From Bacteroidia bacterium (GTDB lineage: Bacteria > Bacteroidota > Bacteroidia > Palsa-965), in assembly GCA_025454955.1 (NCBI GenBank), contig JALONL010000023.1, positions 25,486-89,485 of the forward strand: a DNA stretch of 64,000 bases. The letters run 5' to 3'. The position numbers and the translations under genes are program-made. Of this stretch, positions 8,013 through 16,534 are shown piece after piece; the stretch's first letter is position 1, and every line of letters starts with the position of its first letter. The notes under the pieces were generated by a model. It saw nothing but the letters and a program-made list of their open reading frames with translations, did no database searches and was not told the origin of the DNA.

Positions 8013-11000
8013 TTAATCTCCGTTGCCGGTAATTATAAAATCGTTGCTCAGTATGAGGTTGCCAATGCTGCGCGGAATGGCGGGCAAGGGCTGATCGTCG
8101 TCGTCGCCAAGCAGTTCGGCAGTGAGCAGGCTGAACTGGTGGCGCGATGAGGTAACCAATATCGACCAGGGATGTCGTGCGCGAATGGTGTCGGTATCGT
8201 CGTTATCATCCATCATGCGGGCGGTGTCGCTGAGTTCGTAGCGGCCGCCTTCGTCGCAGGTAACCACCACCGAGAGCGAAGTGACAAAGTCCACGTAAGG
8301 CAGCCGTTCGAGGAAACCGGCCATATCGGCCCGCGATACTTCACCGGCCAAGCGTGGCTCGGCCTGTGCTTCGTAGAGCCAGGGCGAGAGGTAGCGGCGC
8401 GTGTCTTCGTTTAGCTGCCGCAGGTAAAAACCTGCATCGAGTCCGGCTTTAAATCTTACTGCAGCCACCACTTTTACGCGCTCGTAGTGCGGGTTGCGCA
8501 CAAATACGCGAATGTGCGGTGAGCATCGTTGTTTAATGTAATCTGCTATTTGTTTAAGGTTGGCGTAGCAGTCTTTGGGGCGCAGCAGGTTTATATCATC
8601 GCGGCGTTCCACATCGGGCATTACCACCAGCATTACGTGGCCGGGCTTGTGTGTGCCGGCGGCATCGAGGTTGGGCAGGCATTTCACCAGATACACATCG
8701 GGAAATTCCTGCAGCACGAGGCGTTCGTAATCGAGCGGAAGTACGGCGCGGTTGCGGTGGCCCAGGCGTTCGCTTACACGCAGGTACATGGAGGCGTGTT
8801 CTTCGGGCGGACGGCCGCTGCGCGAGGCAATGGGCTGCGCCACTTCCTGCACCGATGCGGGCTGATTTTCGATGCGCGCAATAGTGCCCGAAGGCAGCGG
8901 CGTGTGAAGATGCGAAACAGTATTGCCGTCGTTTTGCCACACCACTTCGGCGGCCTGTGTGTATATGGCTTTTACGTAATTGGTGTAAGCCGTGCGGTTG
9001 GGTATAGCGGCGCAGAGCCAGTGCAGGCCGGGACGCATAATGGTGTTGTCGTTGGTCATGTCGGCAGGCAGGTCGAGCTCCACAATGCCGGGCATGATGA
9101 AATTCTGTGTGCTGTCGGTGAGAATGCGTTCGGGCGAAAGCTTTCTCCAGCGGTTGCTGCTGAGGTAGTACCAAACTACCGGACTTGGCGCCTGTTCGGG
9201 ATGCAGCGACTCTTCGGAAATCTGAAAGAAGAGTGTGAGCGGCTGCGGCGGTGCCAGATTTTCGAGACCGATGAAAAGATAGCCTTCTTCGTTGTACACC
9301 GGCAGCAAACGCGCCTGGTGCATACGCGTACCGGTTTGGTAAAGCTCGGTGCCGAAAGGATAATGCCGGTAAAGATGCAGCAACGGTTCGCCGTTTTCGC
9401 CCACGGCCTTTTCCGAATCGAAAGAAGCCGAATAACTGAGCGAAATGGAACTGATGTGCGGCACATGCGGCGCAAGGGGCAGCGGCAGCGATTTTTTGCG
9501 AAAGCCGCTGCGCATCATGGTATCGGTAAGCAGCGCAGGATATTCGGCAGCACCAAAACCTCCGGCGGGCGAAATGAGTTCGAGACGCAGATAGCCTTCC
9601 TGCGTTTCGGGTGCGTAAAAAAGATCGGCTTCGGGCACACGCCACGTAGCGCGTTGTCCGAGGCGACGCGGATCGATATTGCTGATGTGTGTTTCGGGCG
9701 AAACGGGAATGCCGCGGTCGGGATGCTCGGTGGGCAAACTGGTAAACAACTGCACCTGCTGTTGATCCTGCGGCTGCGGCTGAAACCAGCCGTTTTGCAG
9801 GAGCGATAAACTTCCGGTAAACGATTCGTTGGTGATGTTGCCGCTGTACAATTCGTAATGCTTCCCGAAACCGGCCTGTGGCAAATCGTACCAGCGCAAA
9901 TGCAGTTGCACATTGGTAAGGTGCTTACTGAACGCTTCTGCATTGCCCACCATGAAATAAGCACCCGCCGCAGGCAATGCACCAAACGGCTGAAAAGGTT
10001 TATCCACAGCCAGCGGCCCCGACTGATTCCATAACGAAAGTCTTTTCATGCCCGATACTTCGGTATCAATGCGGATGCTGTTTACCGGCATACCACTGAG
10101 CATTGAATAGGCATAAGCCGGCGCATCGTGGCTGTTGAGCAGCATACGCAGCACGGGCCATTGTTCGTTGTATTCGCTGCCATGCACAGCGGCCGCGGCA
10201 GAAGTTATGGAAGGATCGTTTACAGTGAGACCGAAACGCAAAATGAATTCGGCCTTTTCCTGATCTACCGTAAAGGCATAACGAGGTATTGCAATCCACC
10301 CTTCGGGGCCGGTGATGTGAATGATGAATGCTTTGTGCAGCAAGTAAAACTCGGCTGCGCTTTCGTTGTTACCGTAGTTTTGTTTGGCATCGTTAATTAT
10401 GGCGTACAAACGTTTTACTTCGGCACTGCCTTTGTCGAGACGGAAGGTGATGGTAATGTCGCGCCGTCCTTCGGAGAGAAACAATGCGGGCGATGAGATG
10501 GAAAAACCCAGCCGCGCATTTTCCATGGTGCGTTCGGCCTGCGAAAGATCGTGTTGGTCGGTGCCGGTAAGGCTCCACCAGTTTTGAATTTCGCCTTTGA
10601 GGTTTCGCTGCGGATCGGTTGAACTGTAAATGCCTTTGGCCATCATCAGTTCCTTATCGCCTTCGTAAGCAATTACATCGGGGTTGCGGCTTACAAACAA
10701 CGTATGCAGCGCCGCAATGGATGCGCGGTTTATAAACAGCGGTTTTACCGAAGCATAAAAAAGCGGATTGCCCGCACTGTCTTTTCCGGCTTCAAACCTT
10801 GTGCCTGCAGGAAGCAGCTGCACGGTTTCTGTATCGTGAAGTGTGAATGTGACGAAAGTTCTGTCGGGCCGGTAATCCTGCAGCGAGGAGTGCAATACGT
10901 TTTTGTAATAATGATCGAGATGGCGCTGCGTAACTCCGTTAAGCTGTTTGCGTGTTTGCTGAATCATACGCAGAAACGCAAGAAACAGGGCCATATCGGG

Positions 11001-11759
11001 CCGGTTATCGCCATTGCCCGGAAGAATTTTTTCGAAATTGCTCCGCGTGTGCTCCACGAGGTAGCTGAACGACTGAAACACATAATCGTAAATGCGTTTC
11101 AATCCCTGCATGAGCATTTCTACAATTTTTCCGGAATCGGAAGGCGGCTGAAGTTTGAGCAAAAGTTCGTCCTGCACCGATTGGGGCAGCTTCCACCGTG
11201 GCGAGAAATGCGTTTCGGCCGCATCCAGCGGCGGGTTAAACACGCCGAATGCGTTTATCCGCGAAGCAATTTCCGTCAACTGAAAAAGCATGTGCGCGAG
11301 GCGGGCGGTAATCTGGTTTTCCACCTCTTTGTGCAAACTCTCGTAAATACCGCGCGAAAGGTGTTTGTCCCAATGATTCACCCGCAGCAGTAATTCCACA
11401 ATAAAATTGAAGGTATTGCGTATCGACTCGTTCATCATTTCGGGCCTGTCGGTGTCCCTGAACCTGTCGAAAAGCGTGCGGAACTGCGCATCAATTTCGC
11501 GCAGGTTGGTGGCGGCAATACCGGCCAGCAATACCGGTTCGCTTTTGCCGAAGAAGGTAAACCAGGTGCCGTTTATTTCATTGTCGGTGGAATAAAAATT
11601 GAGATAGCCCGAAAGCGCACCGGCCATGAGCAAATCGTCAATTACGGTTCGTTCGTCAACCGCCACCGAATCGGGATGAAGCAGCGCAGGCATACGGTTG
11701 CGCCGTGTAAGCGCCGCCGACTGGTTTTTCGTGTTTCCGTAAACCGGATTGCTGCTCAT
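8013..11759 (-). CDS. Baseplate J-like protein (Afp11/Pvc11-type)
   Basis: 1248 aa; YLRVSERLGHRNRAVLPLDYERLVLQEFPDVYLVKCLPN and PHIRVFVRNPHYERVKVVAAVRFKAG are baseplate-J signatures. Confidence 0.85.
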   Translation of the reverse strand: MSSNPVYGNTKNQSAALTRRNRMPALLHPDSVAVDERTVIDDLLMAGALSGYLNFYSTDNEINGTWFTFFGKSEPVLLAGIAATNLREIDAQFRTLFDRFRDTDRPEMMNESIRNTFNFIVELLLRVNHWDKHLSRGIYESLHKEVENQITARLAHMLFQLTEIASRINAFGVFNPPLDAAETHFSPRWKLPQSVQDELLLKLQPPSDSGKIVEMLMQGLKRIYDYVFQSFSYLVEHTRSNFEKILPGNGDNRPDMALFLAFLRMIQQTRKQLNGVTQRHLDHYYKNVLHSSLQDYRPDRTFVTFTLHDTETVQLLPAGTRFEAGKDSAGNPLFYASVKPLFINRASIAALHTLFVSRNPDVIAYEGDKELMMAKGIYSSTDPQRNLKGEIQNWWSLTGTDQHDLSQAERTMENARLGFSISSPALFLSEGRRDITITFRLDKGSAEVKRLYAIINDAKQNYGNNESAAEFYLLHKAFIIHITGPEGWIAIPRYAFTVDQEKAEFILRFGLTVNDPSITSAAAAVHGSEYNEQWPVLRMLLNSHDAPAYAYSMLSGMPVNSIRIDTEVSGMKRLSLWNQSGPLAVDKPFQPFGALPAAGAYFMVGNAEAFSKHLTNVQLHLRWYDLPQAGFGKHYELYSGNITNESFTGSLSLLQNGWFQPQPQDQQQVQLFTSLPTEHPDRGIPVSPETHISNIDPRRLGQRATWRVPEADLFYAPETQEGYLRLELISPAGGFGAAEYPALLTDTMMRSGFRKKSLPLPLAPHVPHISSISLSYSASFDSEKAVGENGEPLLHLYRHYPFGTELYQTGTRMHQARLLPVYNEEGYLFIGLENLAPPQPLTLFFQISEESLHPEQAPSPVVWYYLSSNRWRKLSPERILTDSTQNFIMPGIVELDLPADMTNDNTIMRPGLHWLCAAIPNRTAYTNYVKAIYTQAAEVVWQNDGNTVSHLHTPLPSGTIARIENQPASVQEVAQPIASRSGRPPEEHASMYLRVSERLGHRNRAVLPLDYERLVLQEFPDVYLVKCLPNLDAAGTHKPGHVMLVVMPDVERRDDINLLRPKDCYANLKQIADYIKQRCSPHIRVFVRNPHYERVKVVAAVRFKAGLDAGFYLRQLNEDTRRYLSPWLYEAQAEPRLAGEVSRADMAGFLERLPYVDFVTSLSVVVTCDEGGRYELSDTARMMDDNDDTDTIRARHPWSILVTSSRHQFSLLTAELLGDDDDQPLPAIPRSIGNLILSNDFIITGNGD

Positions 11760-11767
11760 TAATGTTG

Positions 11768-12232
11768 TTAGTTAGTAGTGCGGTATTCGGGCGCAATGTT
11801 GGTGCCTTCGTTGAGGTAGAAGGGATACACCATATTGCTTCGCGCGTTGGTTGCGCGTATCGTATAATCGAGTTTGATTCGCAGCAGGCCCGATTCATTG
11901 TCTGAACGTTCAATACTTATTTCGTTCAGTGAAATGCGGGGTTCGTAATCGAGAATGGCGGTGCGTATGTGTTCGCGCAACTGGTTGACGAAGGTGTGGG
12001 TAACCGGTTCAAACACCATACGCCTTATTCCGCAGCCGAATTTTGGGAAAAGCAAACGTTCGCCGGGTGCGGTGGAAAGAATAATCTGCAAACTCTCCCA
12101 AATGTCCTGTTCGTCGCTCACCATCACCACGCGCCCCATTTCGGGACTGAACTCGGGCGGAAAGCTCCAGCCCGAACCGAGGAATGAGTTTTTGTTTTTC
12201 TTTGCCATTCGCAATAATTTTTTATCCGCCAA
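11768..12232 (-). CDS. GPW/gp25 family baseplate protein (Pvc9-type)
   Basis: QDIWESLQIILSTAPGERLLFPKFGCGIRRMVFEP is a gp25 signature. Confidence 0.92.
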   Translation of the reverse strand: MADKKLLRMAKKNKNSFLGSGWSFPPEFSPEMGRVVMVSDEQDIWESLQIILSTAPGERLLFPKFGCGIRRMVFEPVTHTFVNQLREHIRTAILDYEPRISLNEISIERSDNESGLLRIKLDYTIRATNARSNMVYPFYLNEGTNIAPEYRTTN

Positions 12233-12524
12233 TTAAAACCGTAGGAAATCCGAGTACAATGCTTCCGCCGTGTGCGGTGGTGTCGCCCATGCGTGCTGCA
12301 GGTTTTCCGCAAATGAGCACGGTGGCCGAGCCTTTTGCAATGGTATCGGGCGGGCCTACGCATACGCACATATCGCCCATTACGGCGGCGGGCATGTTGC
12401 CTATGAGCACCGTGGGAGCGCCGGGGCCGGTGATGGGGCCGCCTACGTGGGGAATGGGGGAAGGTACTGCCGGGGTTTGCATGGGGCAGGTGTGCATGTC
12501 GGTGAGTCGGGCTGCTGGAGGCAT
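12222..12524 (-). CDS. PAAR domain spike-tip protein (Pvc10-type)
   Basis: MPPAARLTDMHTCPMQTPAVPSPIPHVGGPITGPGAPTVLIGNMPAAVMGDMCVCVGPPDTIAKGSATVLICGKPAARMGDTTAHGG. Confidence 0.95.
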   Translation of the reverse strand: MPPAARLTDMHTCPMQTPAVPSPIPHVGGPITGPGAPTVLIGNMPAAVMGDMCVCVGPPDTIAKGSATVLICGKPAARMGDTTAHGGSIVLGFPTVLIGG

Positions 12525-12528
12525 TTTT

Positions 12529-12897
12529 TCAGAGTGAGAGTGAGTATGAGAGCGAGAGTGAGTATGAGAGCGAGAGTGAGTAAGAGAGCGAGAGTGAGTA
12601 TGAGAGCGAGAGTGAGTAAGAGAGCGAGAGTGAGAGAGGAGAGCGAAGAGAGTGATTGGTTGTGTTCTTCGCTTCGCTCAGATGTAGTTTGTTCATGCTT
12701 TGCGTGAATGTCGTGTTCTTCGCTTCGCTCAGATTTAGTTTATTTACGCTTTGGGTGAATGTTGTGTTCTTCGCTTCGCTCAGATGTAGTTTGTTTACGC
12801 TTTGCGTGAATGTAGTTCTCTTCGCTTCGCTCAGATGTTCTATGTTCACGCTTCGCGTGAATGTGCTTTCTGATTGAATTTTAGCTGTCCCTTCCAT
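12529..12897 (-). CDS. Repetitive ORF filling the VgrG-PAAR gap; coding status uncertain
   Basis: 122-aa ORF starting 4 nt after the spike stop and ending 4 nt before the PAAR start; four 17-aa repeats (FTQSVNKLHLSEAKNTT) then SLSYSL repeats. Confidence 0.3.
   Translation of the reverse strand: MEGTAKIQSESTFTRSVNIEHLSEAKRTTFTQSVNKLHLSEAKNTTFTQSVNKLNLSEAKNTTFTQSMNKLHLSEAKNTTNHSLRSPLSLSLSYSLSLSYSLSLSYSLSLSYSLSLSYSLSL
12538..12640. repeat. GAGTGAGTATGAGAGC-type microsatellite
   Basis: Alternating gagtgagtatgagagcga / gagtgagtaagagagcga units. Confidence 0.9.
12665..12870. repeat. Four ~51-bp tandem repeats with an internal hairpin
   Basis: tcttcgcttcgctcagatgtagtttgtttacgctttgcgtgaatgt units starting near 12665, 12718, 12769, 12820; each contains TTCACGC-TTT-GCGTGAA or a variant. 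Confidence 0.9.
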
Positions 12898-12901
12898 TGT
12901 A

Positions 12902-14704
12902 TTAATTTATTTTCACCAGTGCACCTTTTACAATGCATGGGCCCGATGAAGAAAACTCTGAGTTGGCGGTGCCGGAGGCTACGAGTTGGGCCTGTGCGGT
13001 GATTTTGGTGTTGAGGCCGGTAACCTTCATATCGGTTTTGGCGGATATGGCGGTTTGCTGCATGGCATCTATTTTAATATTGCCTTTGGCAGATATGGTG
13101 ATGTCTTTGGCACTGTCGATGGTGATGCCGCCCGATTCCATTTTGATGCTGTTGTTGTTCTGATCGGCAATGGTGATGGATTTGGCATCATCGCTGAAAA
13201 TCATTTTGTTGTTTCCGGGTGTGGTGATGGTGAGTATTTTTTTATCGTCGTCGATTTCTATTTTGAGTTTCGATTTGCTGACGATGGCTTTGAAGGCGTT
13301 TTTCTGTTCAGGAGTGTAGGGCGATTTGTTTTTGCTGCTGTGCAGCATGCCCAGAATTACCGGAGCTCGGGGATCATCGTCGAAAAAGCCAACTACCACT
13401 TCGTCGTTTACTTCGGGATAGAAGTAGGCTCCGGCTCCGTTGGTGGCGTAAAATGTGGCCATGCGCGCCCACACGGCTTTGCCGTCGTCGCCCATGAGGG
13501 GGAGTTTTATGTTTACGCGGAAATTATTGTCGGGGTCTTTGTGTATTTGTTTCACCACGCCAATCTGCAGGCCGTGAACGGGCGGAATCATGCCCATGGC
13601 GGGCGGGGCCGAAATGGGTATCTGTTCGCTGAACCAGCCCGGTTCGAGTCCGAATTCGGCTTCGGTGATCCAGTCGCCGTCTTCGATGGTGTGTGTCACA
13701 GAGCGTATGTAGAGGCTTCCGTTGTACCGCTGCCCTACCCCGCTCACGTCGATGAGTGTATCGGGCTTGGCGAGCGAACTTCCCTGAAAACGTATGCGGC
13801 CACGCAGGCGCGACATCCACGATTTCAACTGCTGTGCATCGGCCCAGGCTTTAAGTTCGGCCTGTGGCACCAATGCGGCCGACTGCAGGTTAAACTTACT
13901 CAGCCCCACTACCGAAGAAAGTGTGGAGGAAGTAATGTTTCCCTGCGAGTTTACCGAAGGATTGGAGCCTGAGGCCGTAATAATTTTTTGTTGCGCCACA
14001 TCCCACGAACTTGCCGACACTGCCGAGTATTGCTCGGTAGCTTCGAGTGTGGCTTCCATTTCGAGCAGCGACGAGCCATAAGCCACACCGAGCACGGCGG
14101 TGCCGCTTACTCCGGGCGCTTTTACACTCACCTTGCCATCGTCAACCACCACCACCATGCCATTGGCCTCGGCACGCGAAAGCACAAAATCCCAGTCGGT
14201 GCTGTAATGCTGATAGATCTGCGACTGATCTACCGTGGTGGCCGTAACAGTGGCGCTGGCTCCTGATGCTTTGATGAGTTTGCTCATCAGATCGCTGTCT
14301 TTTACGGGCGAGGTGCCGCTGTTGAAGTACAGGTTTTTGCGGCCTACCGTCATTTTCACGGCCACGTCTTTGCAAAGTACTTCAAGCTGCGAATCGTCTT
14401 GGGTAATATTCAGTCCCTGCTGAATGATGATGCCTTTGAATATCTGTTTCTCGGTAGAATTGTAGCCGGCAGTAATTATCACCGGATTTCCGGGCACCAG
14501 CACAGCGGCATCGCTTATGGTAAATCCTTCGCCCGAAGCAGAACCGTCGCGTAGTACAAAACGCGCCTGCGAAATGCGGTTGAGTGCCTTGTTCACTTCC
14601 ACCGATACTACCTGCCAACTGCTTTGCAGGGCGGTGCCGTTTACCTTTATGGTAAATGTGGCTAAAGTAGCATCGGCTGTGAGTGGCGAAGGGGCTGTGG
14701 GCAT
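12902..14704 (-). CDS. VgrG-like spike protein (Pvc8-type)
   Basis: 600 aa; phage late control D-like N-terminus, VKQIHKDPDNNFRVNIKLPLMGDDGKAVWARMATFYATNGAGAYFYPEVNDEVVVGFFDDDPRAPVILGMLHS. Confidence 0.93.
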   Translation of the reverse strand: MPTAPSPLTADATLATFTIKVNGTALQSSWQVVSVEVNKALNRISQARFVLRDGSASGEGFTISDAAVLVPGNPVIITAGYNSTEKQIFKGIIIQQGLNITQDDSQLEVLCKDVAVKMTVGRKNLYFNSGTSPVKDSDLMSKLIKASGASATVTATTVDQSQIYQHYSTDWDFVLSRAEANGMVVVVDDGKVSVKAPGVSGTAVLGVAYGSSLLEMEATLEATEQYSAVSASSWDVAQQKIITASGSNPSVNSQGNITSSTLSSVVGLSKFNLQSAALVPQAELKAWADAQQLKSWMSRLRGRIRFQGSSLAKPDTLIDVSGVGQRYNGSLYIRSVTHTIEDGDWITEAEFGLEPGWFSEQIPISAPPAMGMIPPVHGLQIGVVKQIHKDPDNNFRVNIKLPLMGDDGKAVWARMATFYATNGAGAYFYPEVNDEVVVGFFDDDPRAPVILGMLHSSKNKSPYTPEQKNAFKAIVSKSKLKIEIDDDKKILTITTPGNNKMIFSDDAKSITIADQNNNSIKMESGGITIDSAKDITISAKGNIKIDAMQQTAISAKTDMKVTGLNTKITAQAQLVASGTANSEFSSSGPCIVKGALVKIN

Positions 14705-14707
14705 GGC

Positions 14708-15394
14708 TTAGCTGTTTTCTATTGGTGGAAATTCAATGCGCATTCCGGGGCGTATATCGGTGAAATGATCGAGACCATTGGCACGCGCCACTTCGGTGTA
14801 GAGAGTCGGGTCGCCGTAAATTCTGAAGCACATCATGGGCAGCGTATCGCCTTCCACCACGTTAATGAGGTGAGTCATATCGGGCGAGTTCGGGTTACCT
14901 TCTTTTACAATTGTAACCGGATCGCGCGTTTCTTCGAACGTTACTGTGGCTTTGGCACGCAAAGCCTCACCCTGCGGACTAAACAGCGAATACACCACAC
15001 TGAGCGAACTGAGCACACCTTTGAAAATAAAAGTGCCCCAGCTCAACTGCACAAAATTGGGGCGGTGAATACTGCCCTGGTAATCGTAGGTAATTTTGCG
15101 GAATGAGTTAATCTGGTCATATACATCGCCCGAACTGTTTGGAATAACACCGGTGGTATCAAACCAGATATCGAACGACACTTTTTCGGGTTCCACACCA
15201 TTAAACTTTAGCGTATTGGCGCCCGTTCCGGGCACGGTTTGTTTGGTGTGGTTTACGTTGTAGGTGTAGGTAATTTTTTCGGGATTGATAAGCACGGTGT
15301 ATTCGCCCGATTTGGAGCTGAATTTGGCATCAGAATACGCCGTTATTTTCATTGGCGTAAGCGTACCGGCCGATATGCCCGACATTAACGACAT
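14708..15394 (-). CDS. LysM-containing tail protein (Pvc7-type)
   Basis: C-terminal VVEGDTLPMMCFRIYGDPTLYTEVARANGLDHFTDIRPGMRIEFPP LysM motif. Confidence 0.88.
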   Translation of the reverse strand: MSLMSGISAGTLTPMKITAYSDAKFSSKSGEYTVLINPEKITYTYNVNHTKQTVPGTGANTLKFNGVEPEKVSFDIWFDTTGVIPNSSGDVYDQINSFRKITYDYQGSIHRPNFVQLSWGTFIFKGVLSSLSVVYSLFSPQGEALRAKATVTFEETRDPVTIVKEGNPNSPDMTHLINVVEGDTLPMMCFRIYGDPTLYTEVARANGLDHFTDIRPGMRIEFPPIENS

Positions 15395-15397
15395 GGC

Positions 15398-15556
15398 TTA
15401 TCTTTTTGAGCGTTTGTTTAACTGGGCGATAACTGCCCGTGTGGTTTCGGCCACTAATTTTTTGCGCAACTGTTCGTCCAGTGCAGCCGTATCATTGGGC
15501 TGCATGGGTTGTGTAATATTTGCGCGAATTACAATTTCCCGTATTTCAATAGCCAT
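15398..15556 (-). CDS. DUF5908-type small eCIS protein (Pvc6 position), 52 aa
   Basis: MAIEIREIVIRANITQPMQPNDTAALDEQLRKKLVAETTRAVIAQLNKRSKR; between tube and LysM genes; missing from the ORF track (short). Confidence 0.75.
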   Translation of the reverse strand: MAIEIREIVIRANITQPMQPNDTAALDEQLRKKLVAETTRAVIAQLNKRSKR

Positions 15557-15568
15557 AACGAAACAATA

Positions 15569-16015
15569 TCAGATGAAATAACTGTATGCAAATTCCAATG
15601 TTTCGATGGCAATTTTATTGTCCATCGAATCGAGCGAATCGAGCGACCATTTCACGGGCCATGCGCCAATGAAGGTCCAGGTCATGAGCGGCATTCCGGT
15701 TTCGTCGAGCATCATTACTACCAGATCCATCGTTTGCACGCTGGTAACCAAACCGGTTTTCAACGTGGCATCACACCAAAGTGCAAGCGACGAGCCCGAA
15801 GTAATGAGCCCGCGCTTGAGAACTAAGTTGTCGAAGGAAGCGCGGGTGGGAACCTTGTATTTAAACCGGTTTTCCCCACCCACTACGATGTCTTCCGTAT
15901 CCATTTTTGCCGTTAGTCCCGAAATCTCCTTGAACTGTGCGTCAATCGGATTGGGCACTCCCAGTATTCCTGCGGTGAAATAAAATGCCGGTGGCGGATA
16001 GTATTCACCAAACAT
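15569..16015 (-). CDS. eCIS tail tube protein (second paralogue)
   Basis: MFGEYYPPPAFYFTAGILGVPNPIDAQFKEISGL...ALWCDATLK...WTFIGAWPVKW; start trimmed from 16126 to ATG 16015. Confidence 0.9.
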   Translation of the reverse strand: MFGEYYPPPAFYFTAGILGVPNPIDAQFKEISGLTAKMDTEDIVVGGENRFKYKVPTRASFDNLVLKRGLITSGSSLALWCDATLKTGLVTSVQTMDLVVMMLDETGMPLMTWTFIGAWPVKWSLDSLDSMDNKIAIETLEFAYSYFI

Positions 16016-16020
16016 GAGCG

Positions 16021-16473
16021 TTAGGAGTTGGCAATGGTAATACCTTCGTGAACGATCTCGATGGTTTCGATGGCCACTTCGTTTCCGTCCGACTTGAGAT
16101 CGGTTCCGGTTACTTTTTTGGGCCATGCGTTGGCGAGTGTCCAGGTCATGGTCGGGTTGCCCTGCTCGTCGAGCAGTTTCACCGTTACCGGTACACGCTT
16201 AATGGTATTCATTTTGATTTGCGAATACCAATCCCAGAATTTGTTGTCTTTCACAAAAATGCCTTTTTTCATGGTTACGGTTCCGTTTTTCACGATACCG
16301 GGCATTTTAATGGTTGAGAACTGCGGGTTGTTTCCGTGACGGTATTCGATTTCCTGTGTTTCGGATTCGAGGCCGCTTACTTCCTGGAAAGCGAGGTTTT
16401 GCTGATCGCCCCAGTCAACTGAAAAGTAAAACTTAGGTAAGGGCCATACATTATCTTGAGCTTCTCCTGCCAT
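16021..16473 (-). CDS. eCIS tail tube protein (Pvc1-type)
   Basis: PLPKFYFSVDWGDQQNLAFQEVSGLESETQEIEYRHG...MTWTLANAWPKKV. Confidence 0.92.
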   Translation of the reverse strand: MAGEAQDNVWPLPKFYFSVDWGDQQNLAFQEVSGLESETQEIEYRHGNNPQFSTIKMPGIVKNGTVTMKKGIFVKDNKFWDWYSQIKMNTIKRVPVTVKLLDEQGNPTMTWTLANAWPKKVTGTDLKSDGNEVAIETIEIVHEGITIANS

Positions 16474-16534
16474 GTGAAATGGTTTTTAAGAATTGTTTTA
16501 TTCGATGAGTTTTATTGGTTGGTGCCGATGCGGT

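Noticed and set aside
8529-9809. 426-aa plus-strand ORF
   Set aside because: Antisense to the baseplate J gene; H/R-rich translation typical of shadow ORFs.
12270-12707. Plus-strand ORFs over the PAAR gene and repeats (145 aa and 73 aa)
   Set aside because: Antisense to PAAR and through low-complexity repeats; no recognisable domain.
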